Below the pieces are notes generated by a model. It worked only from the letters and a program-made list of their open reading frames with translations. It searched no databases and was not told the DNA's origin. A stretch of DNA of 64,000 nt, taken from contig JAGPYM010000011.1 of NCBI GenBank assembly GCA_020736575.1, positions 1,116,001 through 1,180,000 on the forward strand, given 5' to 3'. The position numbers were made by a program, and so were the translations under genes. Source of the DNA: Thelonectria olida. Lineage: Eukaryota; Ascomycota; Sordariomycetes; Hypocreales; Nectriaceae. Of this stretch, positions 23,089 through 33,728 are shown piece after piece (the stretch's first letter is position 1; each line of letters starts with the position of its first letter).

Positions 23089-24171
23089 ATGTCTGCAACC
23101 GACGCCCAACGCCTTGCCAACCGCAAGCCCATCCCCAAGCCTGTCCCGGCTTACTTGCCTTCCAGCGACGCCTCCCCGCTCAAGGTGAACCGCGAGCTCT
23201 ACGATAAGTTCCGCGAGGCTCCCAGAGTCTTAATTGAGGAGTTCACTCTACCCATTCGCTCGGGGAGAGCTTGGAAGGCTCCCGCGGGCTCCATTGTCAA
23301 GATCAGCACCCCCGAGGGCCCTCAGGTTGGTATGAACAAAACTGCGCCATGGCTCATGAATGAGGGGCAGATGGCGGCGTGTTGTAGAGAAGTGAGAGGG
23401 TGATAAGAGCACGACGTAAAGTAGCTTCATCTTCCACATTGCTAACACGTGGAACCTCTGAAATAGGCGACTTGAACATCTGGAACCTCCACAACCCCCG
23501 CGAGCGCTTCTGGGCCAGCCGCACCAAACAGCTGCACGCCTCCCACGTCTCTACCTACGACCGCCTCTGGTCCAACCTCCCCTACATGCGCCCCCTCGCC
23601 ACCATCATCAAGGACACGCTCTCCTGGTACGGCACCGATGAGCACGGCGGCCGTGTGCACGACTTGCTCGGCACGCGCTGCGACCCGTACATCAACACGG
23701 TGCTAAGCGGCGGCACCTACAACTTCCAGTGCCACTCGAACCTGACACGCGCCGTGCTGCCCTACGGCCTGAACGAGCAGGACGTCCACGATGTGATTAA
23801 CATTTTCCAGGTTACCGGGTTGGACGAACAAGGAAGGTATTTTATGAACCCTTCTCCTGCTGAGCCGGGTGATCACCTTGAGTTTCTTGCCGAACAGGAC
23901 CTGCTGATGGCTCTGAGTAAGAATAACCCCAGTGTCTCTCAGGGTGAAGTTACTAATATTTGCAGGCACTTGTCCCGGTGGTGACCTGTCCCTCTGGGGA
24001 TTCGGCGAGGACAGCGAGGAGGAAATGATCAAGTGTTGCCGTCCTCTCAAGGTGGAGGTATACCGCCTTGCCGACGAGAGTCTGCTCGAGAAGAGCGGTT
24101 GGAAGCCTGCAGAGAAGTCCCCTTATGATGGACGCCATGGTATGGACGTTCCTCTCGGGGAGAAGAAATAG
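23089..24171 (+). CDS. DUF1989 / urea carboxylase-associated family protein
   Basis: Three exons (23089-23329, 23467-23916, 23966-24171) give 298 residues. The 137-base first intron and the 49-base second intron keep frame (V-G-D-L-N and L-S-T-C-P joints). Motifs of the family are present: APAGSIVKI, VGDLNIWNLHNPRERFWASRTKQLH, MRPLATIIKDTL, HDLLGTRCDPY, CHSNLTRAVLPYGL and INIFQVTGLDE, with conserved Cys and His that probably bind metal. Bacterial relatives sit next to urea carboxylase and act in urea or guanidine-related nitrogen use. The fungal role is not established. The 3' end converges with the membrane-protein gene only 129 bases away. Confidence 0.9.
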
Positions 24172-24300
24172 TAAAAAGACATGTGTGGAATGCGATTCAA
24201 CGTAGATTAGACTGTATATACATAGAAAGCAGCACTATACTATACAAGGTCAATTTACATTCTTCTTCCAATCAGAACCATTTCACAGGGAATGTTTCTA

Positions 24301-25557
24301 TCAATGCTTCTTCTCAGCTTTTAACTCCTCAGCCAAGACCGTGTCATCCCGATGCTGCAAGAGAGCAATCATAGTACCTCCCGGCCCAGACAGGAGCAGG
24401 CTCCTCAAAAGACCTCTGCCCAAGTCCTTCTGCTCCTCGGACGTCGTGGCTGGCTTGACCTGCGACAAGAGGTGAACGGCCCAGATGATTCCAGCGACGG
24501 ACCCAAGATACAAGTCGTACCGAAGGTAGTCATGGAATGATGAGGCGGCTGAAGTCATTGGCTCCCACGAGTGAGGCGGCCCAGGGATAAACATCTTCTC
24601 CAGTGAAAGGGCCTCGGCAACGCCATCGGGATACAGTCCAGGGAAGAAAGCGCTGGTGGCAAGCACAGCGATGGTGAAAAGCTGACCCGTAACGGCAACG
24701 TTCCATGCGAATCCATAAGCATGCGACAGAGCGGCTCTCTCGATGTGAGCCTTGGGGGTGAAGGAATTCTTTCCGATGCTGAGTCGCTTGAGCAAGCCAG
24801 TGAAAGCCGCCTGCAAAAAGACGACGTAGAGAGGAAACGCCTGCCAGATGGCAAGACACCACTGACGCATGTGCGCATGGGGAAATGGGACCGCTACCAG
24901 CACGCTGAGAAGAATGTAGCCAAGCAAGAAGGCCGGTACAACCGCGTGGAGCTTGGAAGGATCCCTGAGGCGAACACTCTCGGGCAGGGTGAATTTTGTA
25001 GTGTAGAGCAGGTGGTGCACGAGAAATACGGGGAAAATGATGCCGAAGCCGACTGTTTGCATCAAGAACCCCCATGCCACCGGGCTGTCGTCGATATCAG
25101 CATCAGGGCAGTACGTTGAATGCATGATGAGGAGAACTCACTTGAAGAAAAGACTGCTTGCTTTGAGCACTCGCTGGCTCTCAACCATCAGGATGGAAAA
25201 AAAAGGAATCATTTGCGTCCCAAAGTAAAACGCAAACAGCGAGAGCGCAGGCGCCGACCCGTCAGCGACGTTGGCGAAGAAGACATTGAGCATGGCAAAG
25301 AGCCTGTCCAGCGTGGGAAAGCCAGTGTACTCTTTGAGGAGCGGCCGTTGCGTGCCGGGGAGGAAACTAGGCTGCTCGTCGTCAACGATGGAATCGATGA
25401 GTTCCATGTAGCCGCTGCGATTGGCCTGGCCCACCATTGCGTCGACGGCGAAGAAGAAGATGGTGATGATGAGGGCGATGGGCAGCGTCGGTACTGGCTG
25501 AGGCCGACCGGGAGTTCCGGCGGGCTTTGGGGGCGCGGGCTTTGGACGAGCGGGCAT
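24301..25557 (-). CDS. Polytopic integral membrane protein of unknown function
   Basis: Two exons (25557-25142 and 25084-24301) give 399 residues. The 57-base intron has GTGAGT and joins LFF to NPVAWGF in frame. A Pro-rich cytosolic start (MPARPKPAPPKPAGTPGRP) is followed by seven or eight hydrophobic segments, including LPIALIITIFFFAVDAMV, LSLFAFYFGTQMIPFFSILM, GFLMQTVGFGIIFPVFLVHHLLY, FLLGYILLSVLVAVPF and YLGSVAGIIWAVHLL. It ends in a charged tail (AEELKAEKKH). The first loop has DDEQPSFLPGTQR. The layout resembles polytopic proteins common near fungal secondary-metabolite genes, but I cannot assign a reaction and no such cluster is present. Confidence 0.8.
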
Positions 25558-26075
25558 GATGGGATGCGGTGTTCTGCAGCAATGTGACTGTGTTGAAGCA
25601 ATCGCGAACCTTTCGGTACAGCTCTCGGTCTGATTCAGGGGAAGAATTGGGACGCTGATTGACCCCGGCGCTAGAAGATAAGCAAGCGTCAGATGAACAC
25701 AGTTGACGATGCGCTTTGGTGGAGTGGACAAAGCTCCCAACTTCCAATTCAAGCAAGCCCTGCTTCAATATTACGGCCTCACCGAAATCAAGGCAGAAAT
25801 ATTCAAAAGCCATCCCCAACTCACAAATAGCATTGCGCGTTGCATTTAAAGGCACTACAGATTACATCTAGAAATCAGAATCTTGGAGAAAAAATGGCGG
25901 AATGGAATTCCGACCTCAAATCATGCTGTAACGCCTATTCCCAGCCCAGCCCATTCATTCATTGTGCGCGTCGCCTGAACAAAATCGTTGTGTCACTCCA
26001 TTGCCGGGATGCCTCGTTCCCAGAGACAATGGAATGCAATTTCAAACCCATGATATATACGCCGTCACCAGTCAT
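25558..26075. other. Intergenic, no gene seen
   Basis: Upstream region of the minus-strand membrane-protein gene and 3' flank of the chromodomain gene. Nothing else is recognised. Confidence 0.5.
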
Positions 26076-26918
26076 TTATTTCTTCCTCTTCTGATCCTCC
26101 CAGTACGCGTCGACCACATCCTTGGCCGTCTCCTCGACAACTTTGTGTGGCAGCCAAGTCCACTCCGACTTGCCGTAACCTAGCCACTCCACCTGCAATC
26201 GCTTCTTGTTCTTCGAGTGCTTTCGAATGGCAAATATGTCAAACAGGTCGGGGTCTTGAGGATTGAGCGGTCGGCCACCTTGGGATTCCCAGTAGGCGAA
26301 CAGCGTGTCAGGCGCGTCTCGATGGAGGTTCGTCTCGGGCTCCCAAGTTGGAGGACCCCGCTCCCATTCGACCCGAATCTCGATATCATTTCCATTGCCT
26401 GTTTGTCGATGATCGAGGAAGCTCGTGAATCCGTATTGTTCGTCGTCATCATACTCATTGTCATCATCAGCGACGGGTGTCATTTGCGCCTCAGCAGCTC
26501 GGACTCGTCGGGCCTGGGGAGATGTGAGGGTGAGGTCGAGAGGAGGAGCAAGAACGGCGTTGGCCTCGGTAGCTTCGACTTGTAGACCAAATGGTTGCTC
26601 TTCGGATTGGCTTGGTTCATCGTCATCGCCGGCCGCATCGTCGGTCGCATACTTGGCCGCCGCGACAGCAGCTGGTGACGCAATGCTTCGATTCTAGTGC
26701 TGCCACGTCAGTTATCTCCGATGCGAATCTCGCAATTCGATGCAACGGCATACCCTATCATTAGTGGGAGGGCTCACAATCCGGCCAAGGGGGCTTCGAG
26801 TGTGAACCTCAGTCTCCTTCCAAGGCACCATCCTGTTGGTGGTGGAGGGTGTTTGCGACTGAAGCTCTGGCGGGGCAGCCGCCTTGCGGGGAGACATAAA
26901 GTTGAAGAACGAATCCAT
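26076..26918 (-). CDS. Small chromodomain protein (one clear and one degenerate chromo-like segment)
   Basis: Two exons (26918-26778 and 26693-26076) give 252 residues; the intron joins PLGRI to NRSIAS in phase 0. The N-terminus (MDSFFNFMSPRKAA) is basic and short. The middle is acidic and disordered (DDAAGDDDEPSQSEEQ, DDDNEYDDDEQYGF). Near residue 135-180, IEIRVEWERGPPTWEPETNLHRDAPDTLFAYWE has the chromodomain pattern of a W followed by the TWEPE..NL signature. A second, weaker unit follows (KHSKNKKRLQVEWLGYGKSEWTWLPHKVV). Chromodomains bind methylated histone tails or nucleic acid, so a nuclear chromatin role is likely. The aromatic cage is incomplete as read, so ligand preference is open. 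Confidence 0.8.
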
Positions 26919-27337
26919 GTTAGGGACGTTGATTGAAACCGGCGTGGGTTTCACACAAAAAATGATTGAAGTTGGGGAGAGAGGGTTGTTCTCGAAATAA
27001 TAGATCACAGGTAGAAGAAGAAGGCGTGAGCAAGAGCGAGATGCATCCGCAAAACAAATGTTTCCAGAGCTCGTTTGGACTGGAAATAGCGACTGGCCCC
27101 ATTGGATGCGGCAAAACGCGCTTGGAGCGGTACCTTTCTTGACATGGCACGTACCCACCCACTTCAGGAATAATCTTCCTCAGCAAGCAAGCCAGGCGAG
27201 GAGAGTGAAGGAACAATAAGGGAAAGAATGAATTGACCAACGACGACCACAACAAAACATAGTAGCGACCAGTAAACAACCAGTTCGCTCACCACGAACG
27301 AGGTCATCCAATTCTCCAAAAAGAAATCCAAAAAGAA
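26919..27337. other. Intergenic, no gene seen
   Basis: Upstream region of the minus-strand chromodomain gene, extending to the tRNA-Pro 3' end. No supported coding sequence. Confidence 0.5.
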
Positions 27338-27428
27338 GGGTCTGGCCGGGAATAGAACCCGGGACCTCTCGCAAGCTATGCTTCGGGTTTTTCCCTAAGC
27401 GAGAATCATACCACTAGACCACCAGACC
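27338..27428 (-). tRNA. tRNA-Pro (anticodon AGG) with a 19-base intron
   Basis: The minus strand folds into a cloverleaf with a 7-bp acceptor stem (GGTCTGG/CCAGACC), D-arm containing GGTCTAGTGGTATGA, anticodon stem CTCGC/GCGAG and T-arm around GGTTCTATTCC. The loop TTAGGG holds AGG at positions 34-36. A 19-base insert (AAAAACCCGAAGCATAGCT) sits after position 37, the usual nuclear tRNA intron site. Mature length is 72 plus CCA, discriminator C. Confidence 0.92.
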
Positions 27429-30042
27429 AAGTAAGCCAATGAATGGCTTTTGCTTTGATGACGAGAAGGCTCGCAATTAGGATATATATCCAATTCAATA
27501 AGAGTTTACTAAAATTTTCACCATCCTCCAGTCAAGGGTAGGTGAGGCAACCCCAAGATGACGATTATATGTTTTATCTAATAGCTTCAGTTACAATTTC
27601 TAAAGTATTTTAGTTGGCAGACAGGATGTCCCCTCCCTTCAAGCGCAGCAATATCGTCACACCTCTCAATCTCCATCACCAAGCCTGAAAACCGTACAGT
27701 TCGTCCACTGCCAACATATGGATGTTGTCTCCTTGCCGGCAACAAACCCAACTGGGCTCTTCCAACGTCAGGCCTTCGGACAGGAGTCGCATTTCGCCAA
27801 CCACACCCCTCTCTGTCACAATCATCTTCGTCGACCACTTTGAGTAGGCACTTATAAGACTTGAAGCCAGGCACCTGAGGCGCTTCCAGCATGAGCCGAT
27901 GCCGTCATCTCGCCAATAGAGCGCCAGGCCGCGCTCGTCCACCCATTCATAATAATTGGGGAACCCAATATTCTAGATAACGTAAACCGCCACACTGAGT
28001 ATAAAAATAAGCAATACGGCTTTGCTATAATAAATTTGACAGTTTCGGGTTCAGTCGAAATGGCCCATCCATAGCAAGAAATCTCACAGGTTATCTGCTT
28101 TCACTTACTGTTCGGTGATCTAGTATATCGAACACCGTTTCACTAATTAAGGGAAATGTAGCCTAGTCGCTTCCAAGACCCAAAATCTCATAGAACGGCT
28201 GCGTACCGTTATCCTCGTTTCTTTTGCGGGCCTATCCGCCATCGAATTTCCAAGGCGGGACGGCCGCTCGAGTCAAGCTGTCCGCTCGAGCCATACCGAT
28301 GATCTGAGAAATGGTGTTCATGACGAATCTATCGTATACCGTCAAGCTGTCGTCGGAGTCGCCGTTCCAGATGAGGTCTGGAATGAAGTGAGATGCATCT
28401 TCTATCCTGGGCCAACCCTATGGTCCTCGTTTGCTACCTTTTTGAGGCACCGTCTCTCAACCCAAGGAGAGAGGAAACCTCCATAGCAGTGACGTTATCG
28501 AGAATGATAGCAGTATTGAGTATTGTGAATTAGCCTGGGAGGGTTAGCATCGAGTTGAGATCCGAATCGACTTTGTGTTGGACGTAGGCCACTGAAACGA
28601 GGGCGCTTTAGTGCTCGGAATGTCAACCCAGGAAAAGTTAAGAGCATTCATAGGATGTGAACGGAAAGTCGACGCGAGCAGAGTTGTGTAGAATATCCAG
28701 CATCAAATACTCTGCTGTCAGGTTCTTGTCACGAATGGCCGTGAAGTTGTTCTGCTGTTGTTCCTGCCTGACACTCAGTGATAGAAGCGGCAAGGTTGCA
28801 GGAAGATACTGGAGCCTCTTAACCTTGTTCCATACTTATCAGGAAAGGAAACTCGACAAAATAATGCGTAACCAAAGCGGCACTCTCCAAATCCTCTGTC
28901 TTGCTTCCCGACGCTCAAACAATTGGGAATCTCTCATTGTCATTGTGATTTACCTATGCTATGACATATTCGGTCAGGATGACGCTCTAGGCGTCGGGCG
29001 CAACACGTTGATATATACGATTTGAGTCACCTTCTAGAGGCAGCTCAGTTGGAGTCGGATGAGAGACGGGTAACGACTCGCAACAAAGGCCGGCCCCGAG
29101 TAAGGCCGAGGGCTTCACCCGATGCTGGAAATGTTCCAGGCTGAGTGCGGTAGTTTCGGCAGCCATACAGACTTCCCCCACGTCTATTTCGTCACACGTC
29201 ATTGTGAAGCAAGCATTTGTCGGCTGAAAACAGGCATGCCCGGTGTGAGGGGTTAGCGGAGAGCAAGTCCGAGTCCCGACGGCGGGCGGACCGGAGACGT
29301 AAACCGCGCACCTACCCAAGGCTGATCTAAGCACAACGAATTCCGTCAATTGGATTAAGCATTTTCAACATGCTGATCTTCTTAACGACTTGATAGCGGA
29401 CGAATAGAAGAATAACGCACATTTGCACAATTTTCGGAGATTAGGGTTGGAATGCCACTAATTGATCAGTCGAAGAATAAGAAGAAGAAATAAAAAAAAA
29501 ATAGCTCCTCGTACAGATTATAGAGCCGACAATCCCGACCAATGCCGAGCACGTAATCAAGACGCACTTCAACCAACAAGGAAAGCACCACCCACGCCAT
29601 CACCGACCTGCCACCAACGACGCCCCCAACGTGCTCAACTGCCGCCATCCAACCAATTTGCTTCTTTTGCGTTGTCAGCCCGCACCTGCCCTGACACCAC
29701 CGACCGCCACCAAACAGCACCTTCCTTTTTGCAAGCCCTGGCCCAGCCTCCCTCCCCTGCTGCTCCTTCCATCCTACTACCGCTGCCGCATGACGCAGGT
29801 GTAACCCTCAACAAATTGCGTGCAAACCGTGCAACCAACTCGCCCACACATTCCCAGCGGCTGTTATCGCGACTTCCCGTTTCAACGGCCCAACCAAACA
29901 CAAGGAACTCCTCGGGCAATCAGACTAAAGCCATTTTGTTACTCACATCTCCGGCTGCGACTCCGGTTCTCCCCCAAACTCGTGCAACGCCGCAACGCGT
30001 CTTTCCGCGCTGCAACTGCACAACTCCACCTTTTGAAGCCTC
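27429..30042. other. Long gene-poor interval
   Basis: About 2.6 kb without a gene I can support. On the minus strand a stop-free stretch at about 28420-28236 reads RIEDASHFIPDLIWNGDSDDSLTVYDRFVMN-like sequence and could be a gene remnant. It is bounded by TAG on both sides and I do not recognise the family. Open frames at 27587-27942 (minus) and 29462-30046 (plus) are unsupported; the latter is probably the CT/CA-rich leader of the carbonic anhydrase gene. Confidence 0.45.
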
Positions 30043-30903
30043 ATGATCTTTACTCGGGGTTCTTCCGTCTCCTCGTCTTCCTCCTTTTCTCTCCTTTCTT
30101 CTTATCCTTCTCGCGTATTCGCAGCCCTCGGGTCAGCCCCTGTCAGACGTTCTCGTCTGTCATCAATGTCATCAACTCCTCATTACAGCTCATCCCCTTC
30201 AAAATCGAAACCAGCAGCGCCTCCCGACCTCAGCAACATGGCGGAAAAGGACATCAAGAAGTATCTCGAACAGAGCCACGACCGGCTCTTCGAGAACAAC
30301 CGTCGATGGGCTGCCCAGAAGAAAGAGAAGAACCCTGACTTCTTCGCCCACCTCTCAGCCGGCCAGAACCCAGAGTACCTGTGGATCGGATGCGCCGACT
30401 CGCGTATCCCTGCTGAGCAAATCACTGGCCTGGAGCCTGGCGAGGCATTTATCCATCGTAACATTGCCAACCTCGTCTGCAACACCGACCTTAATGTTAT
30501 GAGCGTTATCAACTATGCCGTCAACCACCTCGGCGTCAAACACATCATCATCTGCGGCCACTACGGTTGCGGCGGTGTCAAGGCTGCCATGACACCGAAG
30601 GATCTCGGCTTGCTGAACCCGTGGCTGCGAAATATCCGTGACGTCTATCGACTGCACGAGAAGGAGCTCGACGCTATTGCCGACCAGGATGCCCGTTATG
30701 AACGGCTGGTCGAGCTGAACGTGATTGAGCAGTGCCGCAACGTCATCAAGTCGGCCGACGTGCAACAATCGTACAGCAAGAACAAGTTCCCTATTGTGCA
30801 CGGCTGGGTTTTTGGCTTCAACGATGGCCTGTTGAAGGACCTCAAGATTGACTTTGAGTCGGTGCTGCATGACATTCAGAAGATTTACAACTTGACGGAT
30901 TGA
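30043..30903 (+). CDS. Beta-class carbonic anhydrase
   Basis: A single exon of 286 residues from ATG 30043. Zinc ligands are Cys117 (in GCADSR), His173 and Cys176 (in CGHYGCGG); the Asp119-Arg121 dyad is present. The body follows the fungal NCE103-type pattern (EPGEAFIHRNIANLV, INYAVNHLGVKHIII, HGWVFGFNDGLLKDL). It hydrates CO2 to bicarbonate for carboxylases and pH control. Residues 1-40 are Ser/Arg-rich without acids (FSLLSSYPSRVFAALGSAPVRRSRL), like a mitochondrial presequence. In-frame ATGs at 30166 and 30238 would give shorter, probably cytosolic forms. Confidence 0.95.
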   Translation: MIFTRGSSVSSSSSFSLLSSYPSRVFAALGSAPVRRSRLSSMSSTPHYSSSPSKSKPAAPPDLSNMAEKDIKKYLEQSHDRLFENNRRWAAQKKEKNPDFFAHLSAGQNPEYLWIGCADSRIPAEQITGLEPGEAFIHRNIANLVCNTDLNVMSVINYAVNHLGVKHIIICGHYGCGGVKAAMTPKDLGLLNPWLRNIRDVYRLHEKELDAIADQDARYERLVELNVIEQCRNVIKSADVQQSYSKNKFPIVHGWVFGFNDGLLKDLKIDFESVLHDIQKIYNLTD

Positions 30904-33159
30904 GGAGCCACAGGGTTGGATATCAGTAATAAAAGTGTTTCTCTCATGAACGACACTTGACTTGTCCCAAGATGTGAATGTGACATTGACAGTGCAGCAT
31001 CTACTTCGCATATGCCAGATCAGATCCCAGCTTTCCGGTCACATCTCAGGATGGCATTCCCGGGTTCCCGTGTAAGTCGGCATTGAGGCGCCCGGACCCT
31101 GGGATGCAGGGAATGCACCTTTACAGGGACCACGTATTGGGCCACTTGGCTTGCAACCATGACCCCTCCTCCCGCGATTTCGCGCAACATCGCCAAGAGA
31201 CAATGGTGGTTGTAGATTGCACTTTGGCACCCAACAAACGCATGATCCGAGATGGTATGCTTCGCCAGAGAACTCCTTTGTCCAATGACTCCCTTCCCTG
31301 AGTATTTCGTTGATATCTTTCCCATTCATCCGTCCTGAGGCCCTTTGTTCAACACTTCACGTGATGTTGTCCGAGATTTGGCAATGGTCTCAGCTCAACC
31401 ATGTCTCCACTCCTCCACATCCAAATCGCAAAATCGTACGAGATCTGGGGCCAGTCCCTGTTGCGCCAGTCGACCGTCGAGGCCATCTCCCTGTACTGGT
31501 GCCGATGACATCTAACGGCTTGCCAAGCGTTGGTGGTCTTTTCAAATGGCGGGAGGTTCGGCGAATCTGCATACTGACGTAGTTCCAGATTTGGCCCTCG
31601 AGACTGATGGCCATCTTCGCGATGAAGGGCTGCAACGAGTTTCGCTTCAGTCGCTTCTGCGTCTCGTCCAGTAACGTAAACTACAGTTACATCCGTACTC
31701 TCGATCCTTGCCTATGAGCCCCAGTCTTAAACGACGTTCTCGAACGCTATCGACTCCCGCCGTCCCTCGCGACCGTCGACGACCGAACGGAAATATTTGA
31801 TCCCTTGTCTTTATACTCGGCACGGCCCGTAATCTGGGGACATGCCATGAGAGCCATGGTTCGTGCTACTGTACCGTTAGAAGTGGATGTCATGGAACCT
31901 AATCGAGTGTTCCTAGGAAAGGTAAGGTCCCGTACGGAGGGAAGGATTGGCGGGGGCCTGCGACCTTGATGGCCATGTAAGGCCGGTTCAGCCTCCTGGA
32001 CGTCCCTGTGAAGCCCTTGTCGTTGGGGGTTGCCCTGTTTTACATCCTATAGAGCACTGGCCTCGAGCAACTCCCGATTCAGGACTCTCAACAAGCATGA
32101 ATGACAAGTCCTGAAACGGTTCCGATGCCACATTCTCCACAGCCTATGCTGGGGTTTAGTGTCTCCGTGGTTGTTGTCAAGCAGTAGCCATTTGACTTGC
32201 GAAAGATGTGATAGGTACTGCAGACACCTAGCCATACGAGTGGAAGACATAATTTAGTGTCGGCTGTGGTAAGAAGGAATCATTCGAGGACTCGATTTGC
32301 CAACACATTAAAAGAATTGAAGATCCTTGGGCAGATAATATGGGAGAACCGTCTTTGATGCTTCTTTCAGGTTCATTTGGGGCGATTTCATGTCAATCTG
32401 CATATACCAAGGCCAGAAATTATAATGAACGAAGTTGGCCGGCTTCGAGCCTCGCATCAAACCTCCTATGATTGCCTTTCTATGTTGAAGGCGGCTTGAC
32501 TAAGCCCTGGCAAATACCGATGGGCAATTCCAGTCATGTACGCAAACCCTGTCAACTCACCAACGACTTGTGCCTCCAAGCTATCCAGACTACATCAGAG
32601 CGTGCTATATATACCGGGGAATATCACAGGTGTTACAGCCCCAGAGTATTAGCGAACCTGTGCAACTAAGCCGATCGCCAACGACGGCATTCTCACTACC
32701 TTAGATATCTTACTCATTGAAGCGTTAGGAGGAAAACAAACACCGAAACACTGATGCTTAGCCATCTATTCTTGTTTTAGAGATTTATTCATAGATGCAA
32801 ACTCTGAGGCGCAGTGTCTTGGCCCATTTATGGTGCTTGTCCTTCAGCAATTAAGGCTGAGACTTGCACAGGAGGGCATGAAGCGTACACGAGCGGAGAT
32901 CACGGGGTGTAAAGAGTGCCCAGGGACTCGTGGCACAAGGAAATGGTAACAGTGTAAGTAACCGTTGCACACTAATTACCGTTACCAGTTATGTCCCGTG
33001 CCTCACGATATGACATGTCGCGTCTACGAACTCCCAACTCCACAGCGCCGCAGTGCGGCCTCATAAGATCGAGTTCACAAGTAGTGTAGCCGCACTGGCT
33101 GGGAAAGCAGAAGGCTAGCAATTTTAGGAGAGTTATAGAATGACAAAAATTAGCAAAAA
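30904..33159. other. Gene-poor interval
   Basis: About 2.3 kb with no supported coding sequence. Open frames around 31020-31635 on both strands are short and without family features. A fragment beginning at ATG 31401 (plus) reads about 38 codons then stops; I do not recognise it. Confidence 0.45.
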
Positions 33160-33279
33160 GATATACAACAGCGAGGATTCCCCAATCGTCACCGACTTGA
33201 GTACTAATTCACCGCTTCTTGGCTTGACGTGCGGAGAGCAGACGGGATCCAGTATTTTCCAAGAGCTATGGTCGTATAT
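33160..33279 (-). rRNA. 5S rRNA-like gene (divergent 5S copy)
   Basis: The minus strand starts ATATACGACCATAG and ends TCGCTGTTGTATAT, matching the 5' and 3' ends of fungal 5S rRNA. Length is 120 bases. The terminal helix pairs over 9 bp (ATATACGAC with GTTGTATAT), including a base pair changed on both sides from the usual ACATAC/GTATGT. The internal control region is recognisable but altered (TTAGTACTCAAGTCGGTGACGA). A T-run (CTTTTTGC) follows directly, as for Pol III. Dispersed 5S genes are normal in filamentous ascomycetes. This may be a variant gene or a 5S-derived pseudogene. Confidence 0.7.
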
Positions 33280-33335
33280 GAGAGGTTGAATAGTTGGAAG
33301 AGCATAAGTACACATCAATTGGACCCCAGAAATAG

Positions 33336-33415
33336 CAAAAGAGCATACAATATTACATAGCAGTGCTCAAGACCCTCCCGTCGTCACCTACCCGAGTACG
33401 TGGTTGTCGTGAAAG
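33336..33415 (-). other. Possible 5S rRNA-like 3' fragment
   Basis: On the minus strand, GTACTCGGGTAGGTGACGAC followed by a tail ending ATTGTATGCTCTTTTGC parallels the 3' half and terminator of the 5S-like gene 70 bases away. The 5' half is missing. It looks like a truncated, diverged direct repeat of the neighbouring copy. Confidence 0.4.
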
Positions 33416-33728
33416 AACTCTGAACGCTCCCACAACCAATCTTCGCACCCATTACTAGAGTCTCTATTTCTCAAGCGAGCTATCTGTTTGCTTATCGAAA
33501 CAATCTCGCGTCGTCAATTGAATCACAAACATGGGGCTATGTGCAGAGCCTGGGTTGACATTGCCCCTTTAGTGCTACACAAACGAGGCAGAAGCCTGCC
33601 TTTCGACCGTCGCACCGTCCGACAGTGCGAACTAAACACAATACACGAAACATGCTCACCTCATCTAATACTTATCCCCTGGGTCCCCGGGACTTCTCTC
33701 GCCGAATAATCTCATCCAGGTAGACACG
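33416..33728. other. Upstream region of the NACHT-like gene
   Basis: Between the 5S-like fragment and the ATG at 33729. Presumed promoter and leader; nothing else is recognised. Confidence 0.4.

Noticed and set aside
29462..30046. 194-codon Pro/Thr/Gln-rich open frame before the carbonic anhydrase
   Set aside because: CT/CA-rich leader sequence; no start context or family feature, and it overlaps the presumed 5' UTR.
30355..31011. 218-codon minus-strand open frame
   Set aside because: Antisense to the carbonic anhydrase.
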